Assembly: GCA_047602475.1 (NCBI GenBank)
Contig: JASGHE010000002.1
Location: 1,612,001-1,676,000 of the forward strand
Source: JAEUIE01 sp047602475
GTDB taxonomy: Bacteria > Planctomycetota > Planctomycetia > Gemmatales > HRBIN36
Direction: 5' to 3'
DNA: 64,000 bases
The translations under genes were made by a program, and so were the position numbers. Below are positions 44,842-53,606 of this stretch, piece by piece. Each line of letters starts with the position of its first letter. Positions within the stretch are counted from its first letter, which is position 1. Under the pieces are notes generated by a model. It was not told where the DNA came from, did no database searches, and saw only the letters and a list, made by a program, of their open reading frames with translations.

Positions 44842-46022
44842 ATGCCAGATGCATTTATTGTTACCGGTGCCCGTTCCCCTATTGGTAAGTTCATGGGGGG
44901 CTTGATGGATTTGCCTGCTCCCAAGCTGGGGGCGTTGGCTATCGCTGAGGTGTTGAAGCGGGGTAAGGTCGCGCCGGGCCTTGTAGATGAAGTCATCATG
45001 GGCTGCGTCCTGCAAGCGGGTCTGGGACAGAACCCAGCACGGCAAGCTGCTATTCATGGTGGGCTGCCTGATACGATCTCGGCGGTGACGGTCAACAAAG
45101 TCTGTGGTTCAGGCTTGCAGGCGGTCATGCAGGCGACACAGTCAATCCGTGCCGGCGATAACGATGTGGTGATAGCCGGCGGGTTCGAGAGCATGAGCCG
45201 GGCTCCGTATCTTCTGCAAACCGCTCGCTTGGGGGGCTTCAAGTATGGCGACCAGACAGCGACCGATGAGATGATTCAGGATGGATTGTGGTGTGCCTTC
45301 GAAGGTTGCCACATGGGTAACTCTGCGGAGCACATCGCCAAGACGCATAACGTCAGCAGGGCCGATCAGGATCGCTTCTCAGCCCAGAGCCAGCAGCGCA
45401 CGGCGGCAGCGTGGGCGGTAGGGAACTTCAACGACGAGGTCTTCAGTATTACCGTGGGCACCGGCCCCAAGGCGAAGACCATCGATAAGGATGAGAGTAT
45501 TCGGGCTGAGACCACAGCCGAAGGGTTGGCCAAGCTCCGGACGGCGTTCCCCGGCGGCACCACGGTCACGGCAGGAAATGCTTCGACGATCAACGATGGC
45601 TCGGCGGCGTTACTGGTAGCGAGCAATCGAGGACTGGAGAAGTTGGGAGCCAAGCCCCTGGCCCGTGTCGTTTCTTATGCCACTACGGGGGTGGCACCGA
45701 AAGACATCTTCATTGCACCCGTCAGTGCGGTGAAGTTGGCGTACAGAAGGCGAATCTCAATCTGAGCGACATTGACTATTTTGAACTCAACGAAGCCTTC
45801 GCGGCCCAGATGCTGGCGTGCAATTACGATCTGAAGATTGATGAAGCGAAGCTGAATGTGAATGGTGGTGCGATTGCCTTGGGGCATCCTATTGGTGCAA
45901 GCGGCGCTCGCTGTTTGGTTACCCTCTTAAGTGTGCTGAAGCAGCGGAACGCCAAACGAGGGCTGGTATCGCTATGTCTGGGGGGTGGCAATGCGGTGGC
46001 GATGATTGTGGAGAGGGTCTAG
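44842..46022 (+). CDS. Acetyl-CoA acetyltransferase (thiolase), frameshifted
   Basis: Condenses two acetyl-CoA or cleaves acetoacetyl-CoA. ATG 44842 begins MPDAFIVTGARSPIGKF, the standard thiolase start. The nucleophile is Cys88 in VNKVCGSG. The frame fails at about 45740, where GGCGTACAG should probably read GGCGGTACAG. After the correction it continues VQKANLNLSDIDYFELNEAFAAQML, GGAIALGHPIGASGA and CLGGGN, the remaining catalytic motifs, to 46022 (about 393 aa). All active-site residues are present, so the break is likely a consensus error. Downstream are an antitoxin/PIN pair and a CoA-transferase subunit gene. Confidence 0.92.
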
Positions 46023-46130
46023 AACTAGTTGCCATTGATTCATGGGAACTTGAAAGAGGCCGTAGTGACCTGATTCAAGAGCTAGCGTAAGCTATCGCCG
46101 AAAGGTATACTGATTTCTAAGGAGGAAATC

Positions 46131-46370
46131 ATGCCACCAATTCTTGAATTGAAAACTACCGTGTTGCCTGGGCAACGCATAGAGATATCCTCTCCTGAAT
46201 TGCAGGTGGGGCAGCAGCTTACCGTTACCCTTCGTCCAGTGGAAGCACAACCGCCCGCTAAAGACAATATCGTTGAGTTCATTAAGAAGCATCGGAAGCC
46301 GTTGCGTTCTTTTTCTTCATGGGAAGAGATGGAGAAATCTCTTCAAGCTGAGCGAGACTCATGGGATTAA
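46131..46370 (+). CDS. Small antitoxin-like protein upstream of a PIN gene
   Basis: A 79-aa protein from ATG 46131, preceded by AAGGAGG at about 46120. An N-terminal beta-rich part (LELKTTVLPGQRIEISSPELQVGQQLTVTLRP) is followed by a charged helical tail (IKKHRKPLRSFSSWEEMEKSLQAERDSWD), as in antitoxins that bind PIN toxins. Its 3' end overlaps the PIN gene by 10 bp. The family is not one I can name; the role is inferred from position. Confidence 0.7.
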   Translation: MPPILELKTTVLPGQRIEISSPELQVGQQLTVTLRPVEAQPPAKDNIVEFIKKHRKPLRSFSSWEEMEKSLQAERDSWD

Positions 46371-46816
46371 GAACTCTTCCAACCAGTGGTAAAGTTTACT
46401 GTGATACCAGCGTCTTCATTTACTCTATTGAAGATCATCCCACTTATTCATGCCTGGTAGATCCTCTGTGGGATGGTGTTCTTGCTCAAAAAATAGAAGT
46501 GATCACCAGTGAACTCACCTACATGGAAACCATGGTTGGGCCAATCAAGCTGAACGACCTGGCTCTCGTTGATGAATACGAAGAGTTCTTCAATAATGAT
46601 CTTTTGATAGTTCTTACAATTGATCGACCAATTCTGTTCCAAGCTGCACGATGTCGGGCCGCTACCGGCTTGCGTACTCCCGATGCCATTCATGTGGCAA
46701 CTGCTGAAAAGATGGAATGTGATCTGATTTTTACGAACGATCTTCGGCTTCGTGGTAAGACAGCTATTCCTATCCTGACTTTCGATGAACTCGTCTCTAC
46801 GAATGGGACACCATGA
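46361..46816 (+). CDS. PIN-domain protein (VapC-like toxin ribonuclease)
   Basis: A 151-aa PIN protein. The acidic site residues are all present: YCDTSVFIYS (Asp15), LTYMETMVG (Glu56), TPDAIHVATA (Asp108) and FTNDLRLR (Asp127). It should be a Mg-dependent RNase neutralised by the small protein encoded upstream. Its stop codon overlaps the start of the CoA-transferase gene (ATGA), so the metabolic gene is translationally coupled to a toxin-antitoxin module. It is not closely similar to the PIN protein on the IS element. Confidence 0.85.
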   Translation: MGLRTLPTSGKVYCDTSVFIYSIEDHPTYSCLVDPLWDGVLAQKIEVITSELTYMETMVGPIKLNDLALVDEYEEFFNNDLLIVLTIDRPILFQAARCRAATGLRTPDAIHVATAEKMECDLIFTNDLRLRGKTAIPILTFDELVSTNGTP

Positions 46817-47589
46817 TTAGCTACAACCCTATGGAACTGATGATCTGCTGTGCCGCCCGTCTGCTGGAAGATGGGAAGACAGTGACGGTCGGCACGGGCG
46901 GCCCTTGTGCGGCGGCGATGCTGGCTCAGCAAGATCCATGCGCGAACCTGGTCATCTTCTTTGAAGCGGGTGGCGTGGCCCCCATTCTGCCAACGATGCC
47001 TGTCTCAGTGGGCGATTCCCGGACGTTCCATCGGGGCATCATGGCCAGCACGATGGCGGAGATTATGGAAACCTGTCAGCACGGCATGATGGACTATGCC
47101 TTCCTCGGCGGTGCCCAGATTGATGCTTATGGCAACCTTAACAGCACTCATATAGGGGGTACGCAGGCCAAGCCCAAAGTGAGGTTGCCCGGCAGCGGTG
47201 GTGCCAACGATCTGGCCAGCTTCTGCTGGAATGTCATCACTATGACTAACCACGATAAACGCCGCTTTGTCGAGAAGGTCGATTTCCTCACAACGCCGGG
47301 TTATCTCACTGGCCCCGGGGCACGGGAAGCAGCGGGGTTGCCTGCTGGCACTGGTCCGTATCGAGTCGTCACTGATCTGGCTGTTATGGGGTATCATCCC
47401 GAATCGAAGCGGATGCAGGTGGTGAGCCTGCACCCCGGAGTGACGCTGGCTAAAGTGAAGGAGAACACCGGTTTTGAGATTAGGGCTATCGATAAGGTTG
47501 GCATCACACAGGAACCGACCGAACATGAACTGGACCTGCTGCGTACCAAGGTCGATCCCCGACGATACATTATTGGCAGAGCTGCCTGA
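46813..47589 (+). CDS. CoA-transferase beta subunit (glutaconate/3-oxoacid type)
   Basis: A 258-aa protein of CoA-transferase family I, beta subunit. TVTVGTGGPCAAAMLAQ opens the fold and LVIFFEAGGVAPILP holds the glutamate in the position of the family nucleophile. FLGGAQIDAYGNLNSTHIG is the hallmark oxoacid-CoA-transferase motif. The alpha subunit is not present nearby, which is odd because both are needed for a heteromeric enzyme. With the thiolase upstream it hints at ketone-body or acetoacetate-type metabolism. Starts by ATGA overlap with the PIN gene. Confidence 0.85.
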   Translation: MISYNPMELMICCAARLLEDGKTVTVGTGGPCAAAMLAQQDPCANLVIFFEAGGVAPILPTMPVSVGDSRTFHRGIMASTMAEIMETCQHGMMDYAFLGGAQIDAYGNLNSTHIGGTQAKPKVRLPGSGGANDLASFCWNVITMTNHDKRRFVEKVDFLTTPGYLTGPGAREAAGLPAGTGPYRVVTDLAVMGYHPESKRMQVVSLHPGVTLAKVKENTGFEIRAIDKVGITQEPTEHELDLLRTKVDPRRYIIGRAA

Positions 47590-47616
47590 CCCCGCTTCTT
47601 CCATGGATGGGACGAC

Positions 47617-48165
47617 GTGACACCACCCTTCTTCCCTGATGCCCACTTTGGCTGGCTGTTCTACGGCCTGCTCGTCGCCTGCTGCCTGGCTGCGGTCATC
47701 ACTGATCTCAAGTGGCAGAGGCTGCCCAACTACATTACGGTACCGACGTTTGCTCTTGGCCTAGTGATGAACCTCATTCGTTCCATTATGCTGGGTAACA
47801 GTGGTGAGCCGGGCCGCTACTTTGGACTGACGGGAACTTTTGGAGGCTTCATCGAAGGGCTTTGCTTCGCCCTCGCCGGGTTCGCCGTCGCCTTTGCGGT
47901 GTTCGTCGTGCTGCTGATTCTCAAGAAATGTGGTGCGGGCGATGTGAAGTTGATGGCAGCTATCGGTACCTGGGTCGGTCCGGTGTGGTTCTTCTTCGTC
48001 TTTGCCGGCACCATCGTGGCGGTCATTCCTATTCTGCTCGCCTGGTGGGGCTATGCTTTTGCCATGAAGAAGAACCCTGGGCTGAAGCTTAGCTACGCTC
48101 TCCCCGCCCTGATCAGTACAGCTCTCATGATGCTCTGGCTCTGGCGTAAAACACTGTTAGTCTGA
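47617..48165 (+). CDS. Prepilin peptidase (A24 family, short form)
   Basis: A 182-aa membrane aspartic protease starting at GTG 47617. The two catalytic aspartates are expected in AAVITDLKWQRLPN (about residue 30) and in KKCGAGDVKLMAAIG (the GxGD motif, about residue 108). About five hydrophobic helices are visible. It lacks the N-terminal methylase domain of PilD and resembles CpaA/TadV, which process Flp-type pilins; no pilin gene is in the window. It lies 27 nt after the CoA-transferase gene. Confidence 0.88.
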   Translation: MTPPFFPDAHFGWLFYGLLVACCLAAVITDLKWQRLPNYITVPTFALGLVMNLIRSIMLGNSGEPGRYFGLTGTFGGFIEGLCFALAGFAVAFAVFVVLLILKKCGAGDVKLMAAIGTWVGPVWFFFVFAGTIVAVIPILLAWWGYAFAMKKNPGLKLSYALPALISTALMMLWLWRKTLLV

Positions 48166-48213
48166 GGCTAGAGAGAGGGCGTAAGCCCGTCGTGTGTGAG
48201 TAACAACGAACGA

Positions 48214-49107
48214 TCACTGATCTACCAGCACCATCTTGACCGGCTTCAAGAACTCTTGAACAGCATCATATTTGCCGATTCCCAGGAACCTGTCAGCCTT
48301 CCAGAGCGCTACCTCGCCCATATTTAAGCCGGAACGATGTCCTCGTAATGTCTGTCCCTTCTGCAGTCGATCAGCATCCTCGGCTGAAACATCGCACTTC
48401 ACCAATTGCGAGGCAGCGACTGCCATGGGGAGTAACGCCGTATGAGCTTCTTCAGCAGTTGCAGTCAATGGAACGGCCTGATCGCAAGTCAAGCTGCCGA
48501 TACGGGTGCGACGTAACTTTTGTACATAGCCACCAATGCCGAGGGCTTCACCGAGATCACGGGCGATGCTGCGGATGTAGGTGCCCTTGCTACAGCGAAT
48601 CTCCAACTCCAGATCGGGATATTGATAGCTCATCCAGCGAATGTCGTGAACAGTCACCTGCCGGGGTTGCAGAATGACATCCTCGCCACGGCGGGCTTTG
48701 GTGTGAGCACGTTCGCCCTGCACCCTGGCAGCACTGAAAGCAGGCGGAGTCTGGCTGATGGTGCCGGTGAACTGTTTGAGTGTCTGTTTGAGTTTCTCTT
48801 CGTCGGGAAGGACGGCATTGTTGGTTGAAGTGATCTCTCCCTCAGCATCATCAGTCGTGCTGGTTCCGCCCAGCTTGAACGTCGTCCGATAGACCTTTTC
48901 CTGATCCTGCACATATTCGATCAGCCTGGTTGCAGCGGAGCCGACCCCCATGACGAGGACGCCGGTAGCAGCCGGGTCTAGCGTGCCGGCGTGGCCGAGC
49001 TTGTGTTTGGGGAACCAGGTTTGCACGATATCGACGGCATCACGGGAGGTGATGCCGGCGGGCTTATCGATCACGAGGAAACCGTTGAATTGTATATTGG
49101 GTGGCAT
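48214..49107 (-). CDS. truB: tRNA pseudouridine(55) synthase
   Basis: Isomerises U55 in the T loop of tRNAs. The 297-aa protein starts at ATG 49107. GFLVIDKPAGITS is the N-terminal motif; HAGTLDPAATGVLVM holds the catalytic Asp44. KVYRTTFKLG, IRCSKGTYIRSIARDLGEALG and a C-terminal PUA-like domain (LRGHRSGLNMGEVALWKADRFLGIG) complete the enzyme. It follows rbfA with a 2-nt gap, the classic rbfA-truB order of translation operons. Confidence 0.96.
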   Translation of the reverse strand: MPPNIQFNGFLVIDKPAGITSRDAVDIVQTWFPKHKLGHAGTLDPAATGVLVMGVGSAATRLIEYVQDQEKVYRTTFKLGGTSTTDDAEGEITSTNNAVLPDEEKLKQTLKQFTGTISQTPPAFSAARVQGERAHTKARRGEDVILQPRQVTVHDIRWMSYQYPDLELEIRCSKGTYIRSIARDLGEALGIGGYVQKLRRTRIGSLTCDQAVPLTATAEEAHTALLPMAVAASQLVKCDVSAEDADRLQKGQTLRGHRSGLNMGEVALWKADRFLGIGKYDAVQEFLKPVKMVLVDQ

Positions 49108-49109
49108 GC

Positions 49110-49418
49110 TTAGTAGCCTGCTTCGGTGGCAGTGACTTGAAACAATAGCTCAGGCGTTTTGCGGCGGGTGATGCTGTTCGCCACCTCAGCGCGAAGCCGT
49201 TTGACTGCCCCTGAAAGCTTGGACTGGACACGAGCCAGGTCATCAGGCTTTCGAACGGGGTAGGAGACCCGCACTAACAGGGTGGCAGCACCGGCGATGG
49301 GGATGACTTCCAGAACGGACAAATCACGCAAATCGTCGTCATCCTGGTCTAAGAACACCAGGTGAAGCGTCTCGGCAATCTGGCTGCATAACTGAAGCGT
49401 ATGGCGATCATGGTTCAT
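49110..49418 (-). CDS. rbfA: Ribosome-binding factor A
   Basis: A 102-aa KH-type factor for 30S subunit maturation. ATG 49418 (MNHDRHTLQLCSQIAETLH) is chosen over the longer frame to 49517, which reads poorly. The pattern fits RbfA: SQIAETLHLVF, DLSVLEVIPIAGAATLLVRVSY, and the C-terminal LRAEVANSITRRKTPELLFQV, where RRK-TPEL-F is characteristic. Directly upstream of truB. Confidence 0.88.
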   Translation of the reverse strand: MNHDRHTLQLCSQIAETLHLVFLDQDDDDLRDLSVLEVIPIAGAATLLVRVSYPVRKPDDLARVQSKLSGAVKRLRAEVANSITRRKTPELLFQVTATEAGY

Positions 49419-49477
49419 GCTGATAAGATAGAGACAGTGTGAACAAGGTTCAGTCCAATTGTGACAGGCAATGTAAC

Positions 49478-50222
49478 ATGAGCCAACTCTGGGAACGTCA
49501 GCCCATCGCCGATTCACCCCTTTCGGTGATCGTACTTATGGATCAGTTCGATGCCGAGGCGCTGCGTCAGACGTTGACGGAGCTTCAGCCGGTGTTGAAG
49601 GATACGGGGAAAACCTGTGAAGTACTGGTGCCATCGCCCACCAGTGTAGAAACCGTTCTTCTGCCTGCACTAGCTGCCTGTTCTTCAGCTCGATTGGTAA
49701 GCAATGATGATGTCGACCAGGGGCAGGGAGCTGCTCTCAAAGTCGGTATTACCGCGGCTAAGCAACCGCTTGTCTTTGTGCTGCCCGTCGGCTATGCAGC
49801 AAAGTATCTTCCGGCGTTTCTCAAAGAGATTGACCTCGTTGACCTGGTTTGTGGCATGCGTGAGAGCAAACTGAGTGGCTGGAAGCGGAGGCAGTTCTTC
49901 TCGGTGGCTTACCAGATTTTTGGACTATGGATGCAGAGATCCCGAATGCCCGATGAGGCTGTATCGCCGAGAGATGTTTGATCGCATTCCTATTCAATCA
50001 ACGGGGGCATTTGCCCAAATTGAGATACTTGCCAAGGCCAACTTCGAGAGCAAGCTGATGACCGACGTGGCCATCGAGGGGCCGAGTCATGATCAGGCTC
50101 GAAACAGCAAAGATTTCTGGAAAGTGCTCAATTCTCCCAACTTCGGCAAACCTCCAGAGAAGGTAGTCGAGGCTCCCATCAAACCGATTATTGAAACGGC
50201 TGCTCCCGAAGCACGAGTCTAG
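49478..50222 (+). CDS. Glycosyltransferase-like protein (GT2/DPM1-like), frameshifted
   Basis: ATG 49478 opens MSQLWERQPIADSPLSVIVLMDQFD, followed by NDDVDQGQGAALKVGITAAKQPLVFVLPVGY, like the nucleotide-sugar-binding half of GT2 enzymes such as dolichol-phosphate mannosyltransferase, though the DxD is replaced by LPVG. The frame fails at about 49936. Dropping one base gives WMQDPECPMRLYRREMFDRIPIQSTGAFAQIEILAKA, matching the second half of the family, to 50222 (about 247 aa). The replaced DxD raises the possibility of a non-catalytic relative. Divergent from rbfA-truB and followed by a lipoprotein and more glycan-type genes. Confidence 0.75.
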
Positions 50223-50307
50223 CCGTCAGGTTGCTCTTGACCATATCGCAAAATCGGGTATTTCCCCAAGCACAATGGGAACGCCCGTCCGTTCTGAAGG
50301 ACTTGCT

Positions 50308-50646
50308 ATGCCGAGCAGCAGGCTTCGTATCAATCCGTTGAGCCAGGGAAGTCGATTTATGCAGATCGGCGGCATCGTGTTGGCCGGCATCTTCATGGCG
50401 GGTTGCTCTACTCCTGGCAAGGGTCTCAACGTCTTTGCACCTTATCGTGGTTCGCAGCAGACCGAGGAGTTGCGTTCGCCGCCGCCTACTGATCCACGCT
50501 ACACGGAAGCACCCAGCTACCCGGCTCCGTTGCTGAAGCCAGTCGTCAAGATCAAGGACGAAGAAACTGGCACCGGTCTGCGACGTGCTCCGGTCGGTAC
50601 GGCAGGCAATATGCCCATGGGTGGCCCGGGCGGTATGCCTTACTAG
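50308..50646 (+). CDS. Small lipoprotein
   Basis: 112 aa from ATG 50308, placed 6 nt after GAAGGA; the frame is open further upstream but that part overlaps the glycosyltransferase gene. The N-terminus MPSSRLRINPLSQGSRFMQIGGIVLAGIFMAGCST has a lipobox ending in Cys. The mature part is rich in Pro, Gly and Met (SPPPTDPRY, MPMGGPGGMPY) and probably disordered. No family recognised. Confidence 0.65.
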   Translation: MPSSRLRINPLSQGSRFMQIGGIVLAGIFMAGCSTPGKGLNVFAPYRGSQQTEELRSPPPTDPRYTEAPSYPAPLLKPVVKIKDEETGTGLRRAPVGTAGNMPMGGPGGMPY

Positions 50647-50701
50647 TCGCCTCGCATATCACACCATAAGACAGCCTTCGACCTTTCACTTATGAAGATC
50701 G

Positions 50702-51495
50702 ATGGCAGTACTGATGGAATTAGCTCAATTCCCGGATCGTCCTGCGTATGACATTGGCCATCGGGCCATGGTGGATGAACGTGGGCCGAGGGGTAATGAC
50801 TTCGCCAGGCAGATTCTGGGCACAATCGCTGCTGATTTGAGCAAGCCTGTTGCAGAACTCGACATCCTTGATATTGGTTGTGGCTATGGGCATACTGCGT
50901 AGCCCTGGCGAAGCAGTGCCATCGGATGGTAGGTATCGAACCGTGCAAAGAACCGGCTGAGATGGCCCAGCATCTAAAGGTGCAGGAGAAGGCAGCAAAC
51001 GCTGAGTTCCATCATGCCACGCTGGAAGGATTCCATACAGAGGACCGCTTCGATCTGATCATCCTTGATAATGTGCTGGAACACCTGCCTGATCAGCCTG
51101 GCGCGTTGGATCGTATCTATCAACTGCTTCGTCCCGGCGGCGTGCTATATTTATTGGTGCCTAATAAATACTGGCCCATCGAAGTGCATTACCACCTGCC
51201 TTTCCTGGGCTGGATGCCCGTTTCGCTGGCCAATGTCTACTTGAAGGCCACCGGCAAGGGAACGGACTATACTGACGCCAGCTACGCTCCGGGGTTCCTG
51301 CGTATCGTTCGGCTGATGAATCGGCATCGCCAGTGGGACTGGCGTTTTGCCCTACCGGCCAACCTCGAATGGACGACAGCGGGTTCCGCGTGGCACTATC
51401 GCTTGGGGGTGGGACTGCTCAAACGCTGTCCTCTCCTGTGGGCGATCTCGAAGGCGTTCCTCATTGTGGCGAAGAAACGGGGAGGCCAGTCATGA
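50702..51495 (+). CDS. Class I SAM-dependent methyltransferase, frameshifted
   Basis: ATG 50702 (MAVLMELAQFPDRPAYDIG). The SAM-binding motif I is LDILDIGCGYGHT; the frame then hits TAG at 50900. Adding one base near 50897-50900 gives TAVALAKQCHRMVGIEPCKEPAEMA, with IEP as the acidic motif II region. FDLIILDNVLEHLPDQPGALDRIYQLLRPGGVLYLLVPN follows, typical of methyltransferase_11/23 members. About 264 aa when repaired. Substrate unknown; neighbours suggest a role in surface glycan synthesis. Its stop overlaps the next glycosyltransferase start by four bases. Confidence 0.85.
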
Positions 51496-52319
51496 GGCCA
51501 GTCGTTTCGGTGCTGTTGCCCATCTACCGCCCCCGGCATGATTACTTGTTGACGGCGATCAAGAGTGTTCTGAAACAACACTTCACCGACTTTGAACTGC
51601 TGCTCATTGAAGCGCCTTCAGATGTCTGTATCGATCCTGTGCTGTTGCAATTGAATGATACCCGGATTCGACATCTCCGCTTTGAAGGCCAGGCATCGCT
51701 GGTCGATCAGCTGAACTTCGGGCTGAAGGAAGCACAGACCGACTTCATTGCCCGGATGGATGGTGATGACTGGAGCTACCCGGAGAGACTTCAGAAACAG
51801 TACGACCATATGAAAGATCATCCCGAAATCGCTGTTCTGGGTTCGCAGATCAGCATCATGGATGGCAATGATCGTCCACTGGGGTACCGGGAATATCCGA
51901 CTGAGCCGACCGCTGTATGCCGGGCACTGAAACGGTTCAATGCCCTGGCACATCCGAGCGTGATGTTTCGAAAGGAACCGATCCAGGCTGTGGGAGGGTA
52001 CTGCTACCGAGATTACCCAGCCAACGAAGATTATGAGCTCTGGTGCCGTCTTACGCAACGGGGGCATCAGTTGGCCAATCTCAGCGATACGCTGCTTCGC
52101 TACCGTATCCATGCCGGGGCGATGAAATCGGAGAAATTAAAGAACATTTTGCGTGGCACCAGGCTGGTGAAGCGACACTACTATGGGAGTACCATGAATA
52201 CTGCTGAATGGGTAAGGTATTGTGCCGAGGGTGCCTTACTGAACCTGCCCGGTTGGGCGATCATGCAACTCTTTCAGCGATCACAGTATTGTCAGGAGTC
52301 TCCGAAATGCACCGATTGA
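51492..52319 (+). CDS. Family 2 glycosyltransferase
   Basis: A 275-aa GT-A enzyme from ATG 51492, coupled to the methyltransferase gene by an ATGA overlap. PVVSVLLPIYRPRHDYLLTAIKSVLKQHFTDFELLLIE is the nucleotide-binding start. ARMDGDDWSYPERLQKQ holds the D-x-D metal motif, and YPANEDYELWCRLTQRG holds the ED acid motif. It should transfer a sugar from a nucleotide donor to a glycan or lipid acceptor; specificity is unknown. The following lipoprotein gene overlaps its 3' end by 13 bp. Confidence 0.92.
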   Translation: MRPVVSVLLPIYRPRHDYLLTAIKSVLKQHFTDFELLLIEAPSDVCIDPVLLQLNDTRIRHLRFEGQASLVDQLNFGLKEAQTDFIARMDGDDWSYPERLQKQYDHMKDHPEIAVLGSQISIMDGNDRPLGYREYPTEPTAVCRALKRFNALAHPSVMFRKEPIQAVGGYCYRDYPANEDYELWCRLTQRGHQLANLSDTLLRYRIHAGAMKSEKLKNILRGTRLVKRHYYGSTMNTAEWVRYCAEGALLNLPGWAIMQLFQRSQYCQESPKCTD

Positions 52320-53221
52320 TTCCACTCGTTCTGGCGCTGCTGACCAGTTGCGAGCAACGTCCCAACACTCCATCCAACAGTACGGCTGGCGGACCAGCCT
52401 CTCCGATCAGTGTGGCGACCTATCCTGCTCCTGAACCGGTCAAGGTTACTCTCGTCACGGTGCCAACGGCACGGGTGGCTGTGGGACGTAACATCTGGCT
52501 GGAGACGGTCAAAACGGAGGAAGCGGCCCTCGCCAGTCTGGTCGGCGATGCTCTCAACAGTCTCGGCAGCAATCTTGCTGCTGGTAATCCATTGAGCCTG
52601 CCCACACAACCATTGATCTCCTGGCAGAAACGGACAGCGGGCATTGATCGCCGTGTCATCATGGACTTGGAAGTGGTTCTTACTCAAGGTTACCTCGAAC
52701 ATTTGATTTCTCGTTCGGAAGCAGGTAAGGATCATGAATCGATTCTTTCCAACCAGTTCGATGCGGAGATTCTGCATGCGGCACTTCTGGGGTCAGGGCT
52801 GGTTCCGGGCAAACCAGCCAAGTTCATCAATGAGCAGCGCGAACTCGATTTCAAACCGGCCACCGGGCAGACGGTCAAGATTTATCTGGAGTACGAAAAC
52901 GCTGATGGTAAGACGGTAGTAGCTCCCGCTCAATCGTGGGTCATTGGAGGCAAAGACAGCAAACCTTTGACTTCCGACTGGGTCTATGCCGGCAGCTATA
53001 AAGGAAAATCGACGACAGCCATGGGCGAAGAGTTTGTTTACTTCGGAGCCAATGATGGGCGAGTGGTGTGCCTGGCAAACTTTGGTTCAGCGCTTTTGGA
53101 TTTGCCTTTCGAGAGTGTCAAAGGAGATCCGCAGGGCGACACCCTGAGTTTTCGAGCCAACACCGCTGTCATCCCCCAACGTGGGACGAAGGTAAGAGCT
53201 GCTCTTCGAGGCAGTGCCTAA
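52307..53221 (+). CDS. Lipoprotein with YdjY-like domain
   Basis: 304 aa from ATG 52307 (MHRLIPLVLALLTSCEQ), a short lipoprotein signal with lipobox Cys at about 15. The middle (about residues 120-180; VVLTQGYLEHLISRSEAGKDHESILSNQFDAEILHAALLGSG) matches the pattern of planctomycete YdjY-type proteins, in which a GKxHE-like motif precedes an H-x-A-L-L helix. The remainder is beta-rich. Role unknown; it ends the plus-strand cluster that starts at the glycosyltransferase-like gene. An inverted repeat follows. Confidence 0.7.
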   Translation: MHRLIPLVLALLTSCEQRPNTPSNSTAGGPASPISVATYPAPEPVKVTLVTVPTARVAVGRNIWLETVKTEEAALASLVGDALNSLGSNLAAGNPLSLPTQPLISWQKRTAGIDRRVIMDLEVVLTQGYLEHLISRSEAGKDHESILSNQFDAEILHAALLGSGLVPGKPAKFINEQRELDFKPATGQTVKIYLEYENADGKTVVAPAQSWVIGGKDSKPLTSDWVYAGSYKGKSTTAMGEEFVYFGANDGRVVCLANFGSALLDLPFESVKGDPQGDTLSFRANTAVIPQRGTKVRAALRGSA

Positions 53222-53223
53222 GA

Positions 53224-53331
53224 AGTAGGGCACGCTGTGCGTGCCTCACGGTGACGGGGTCTCGTCACAGAGACCATGGTTAGGTTGTGCTAGGACAAGA
53301 TGTTGGGAGGCACGCACAGCGTCCCTACCGG
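53224..53331. repeat. Palindromic intergenic element
   Basis: Arms GTAGGGCACGCTGTGCGTGC (from about 53226) and its near reverse complement GGCACGCACAGCGTCCCTAC (ending about 53330) differ by one missing base. Inside is a second stem (GGTCTC / GAGACC near 53257-53275). It carries no ORF and lies between convergent genes. I infer a dispersed MITE-like repeat. Confidence 0.75.
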
Positions 53332-53606
53332 GTGGGTTCAAACTTCTTGAGCCAGTTTGCATCATACTGTCTTGAAAATAGCAGTTGTAACTGCTCAGCG
53401 CGATCAGGGCTGTTCTTCGAGGTGGATTGATCGAGAACATGGATCGCTTGCTTCAACATCCCCAGTCGAGGATCGTCCAGCGAACCCATTCCGCCCCGAT
53501 CGACACGATCCAGGGTGGCTGCTACTTCGAGCAGCCGGGCACGGGCTTCGAGGTAGAACTGATCCAGCACAGTCTTGCTGGGCAGGGGGGCGACGGTACT
53601 GCTCAT
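53325..53606 (-). CDS. Small hypothetical protein coupled to larE
   Basis: 93 aa, soluble and mostly helical (VLDQFYLEARARLLEVAATLDRVDRG...LGMLKQAIHVLDQ...RAEQLQLLFSRQYDANWLKKFEPTR). Its start overlaps the larE stop by four bases, so it is probably translated together with it. No family recognised. The 3' end runs into the palindromic repeat. Confidence 0.68.
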   Translation of the reverse strand: MSSTVAPLPSKTVLDQFYLEARARLLEVAATLDRVDRGGMGSLDDPRLGMLKQAIHVLDQSTSKNSPDRAEQLQLLFSRQYDANWLKKFEPTR

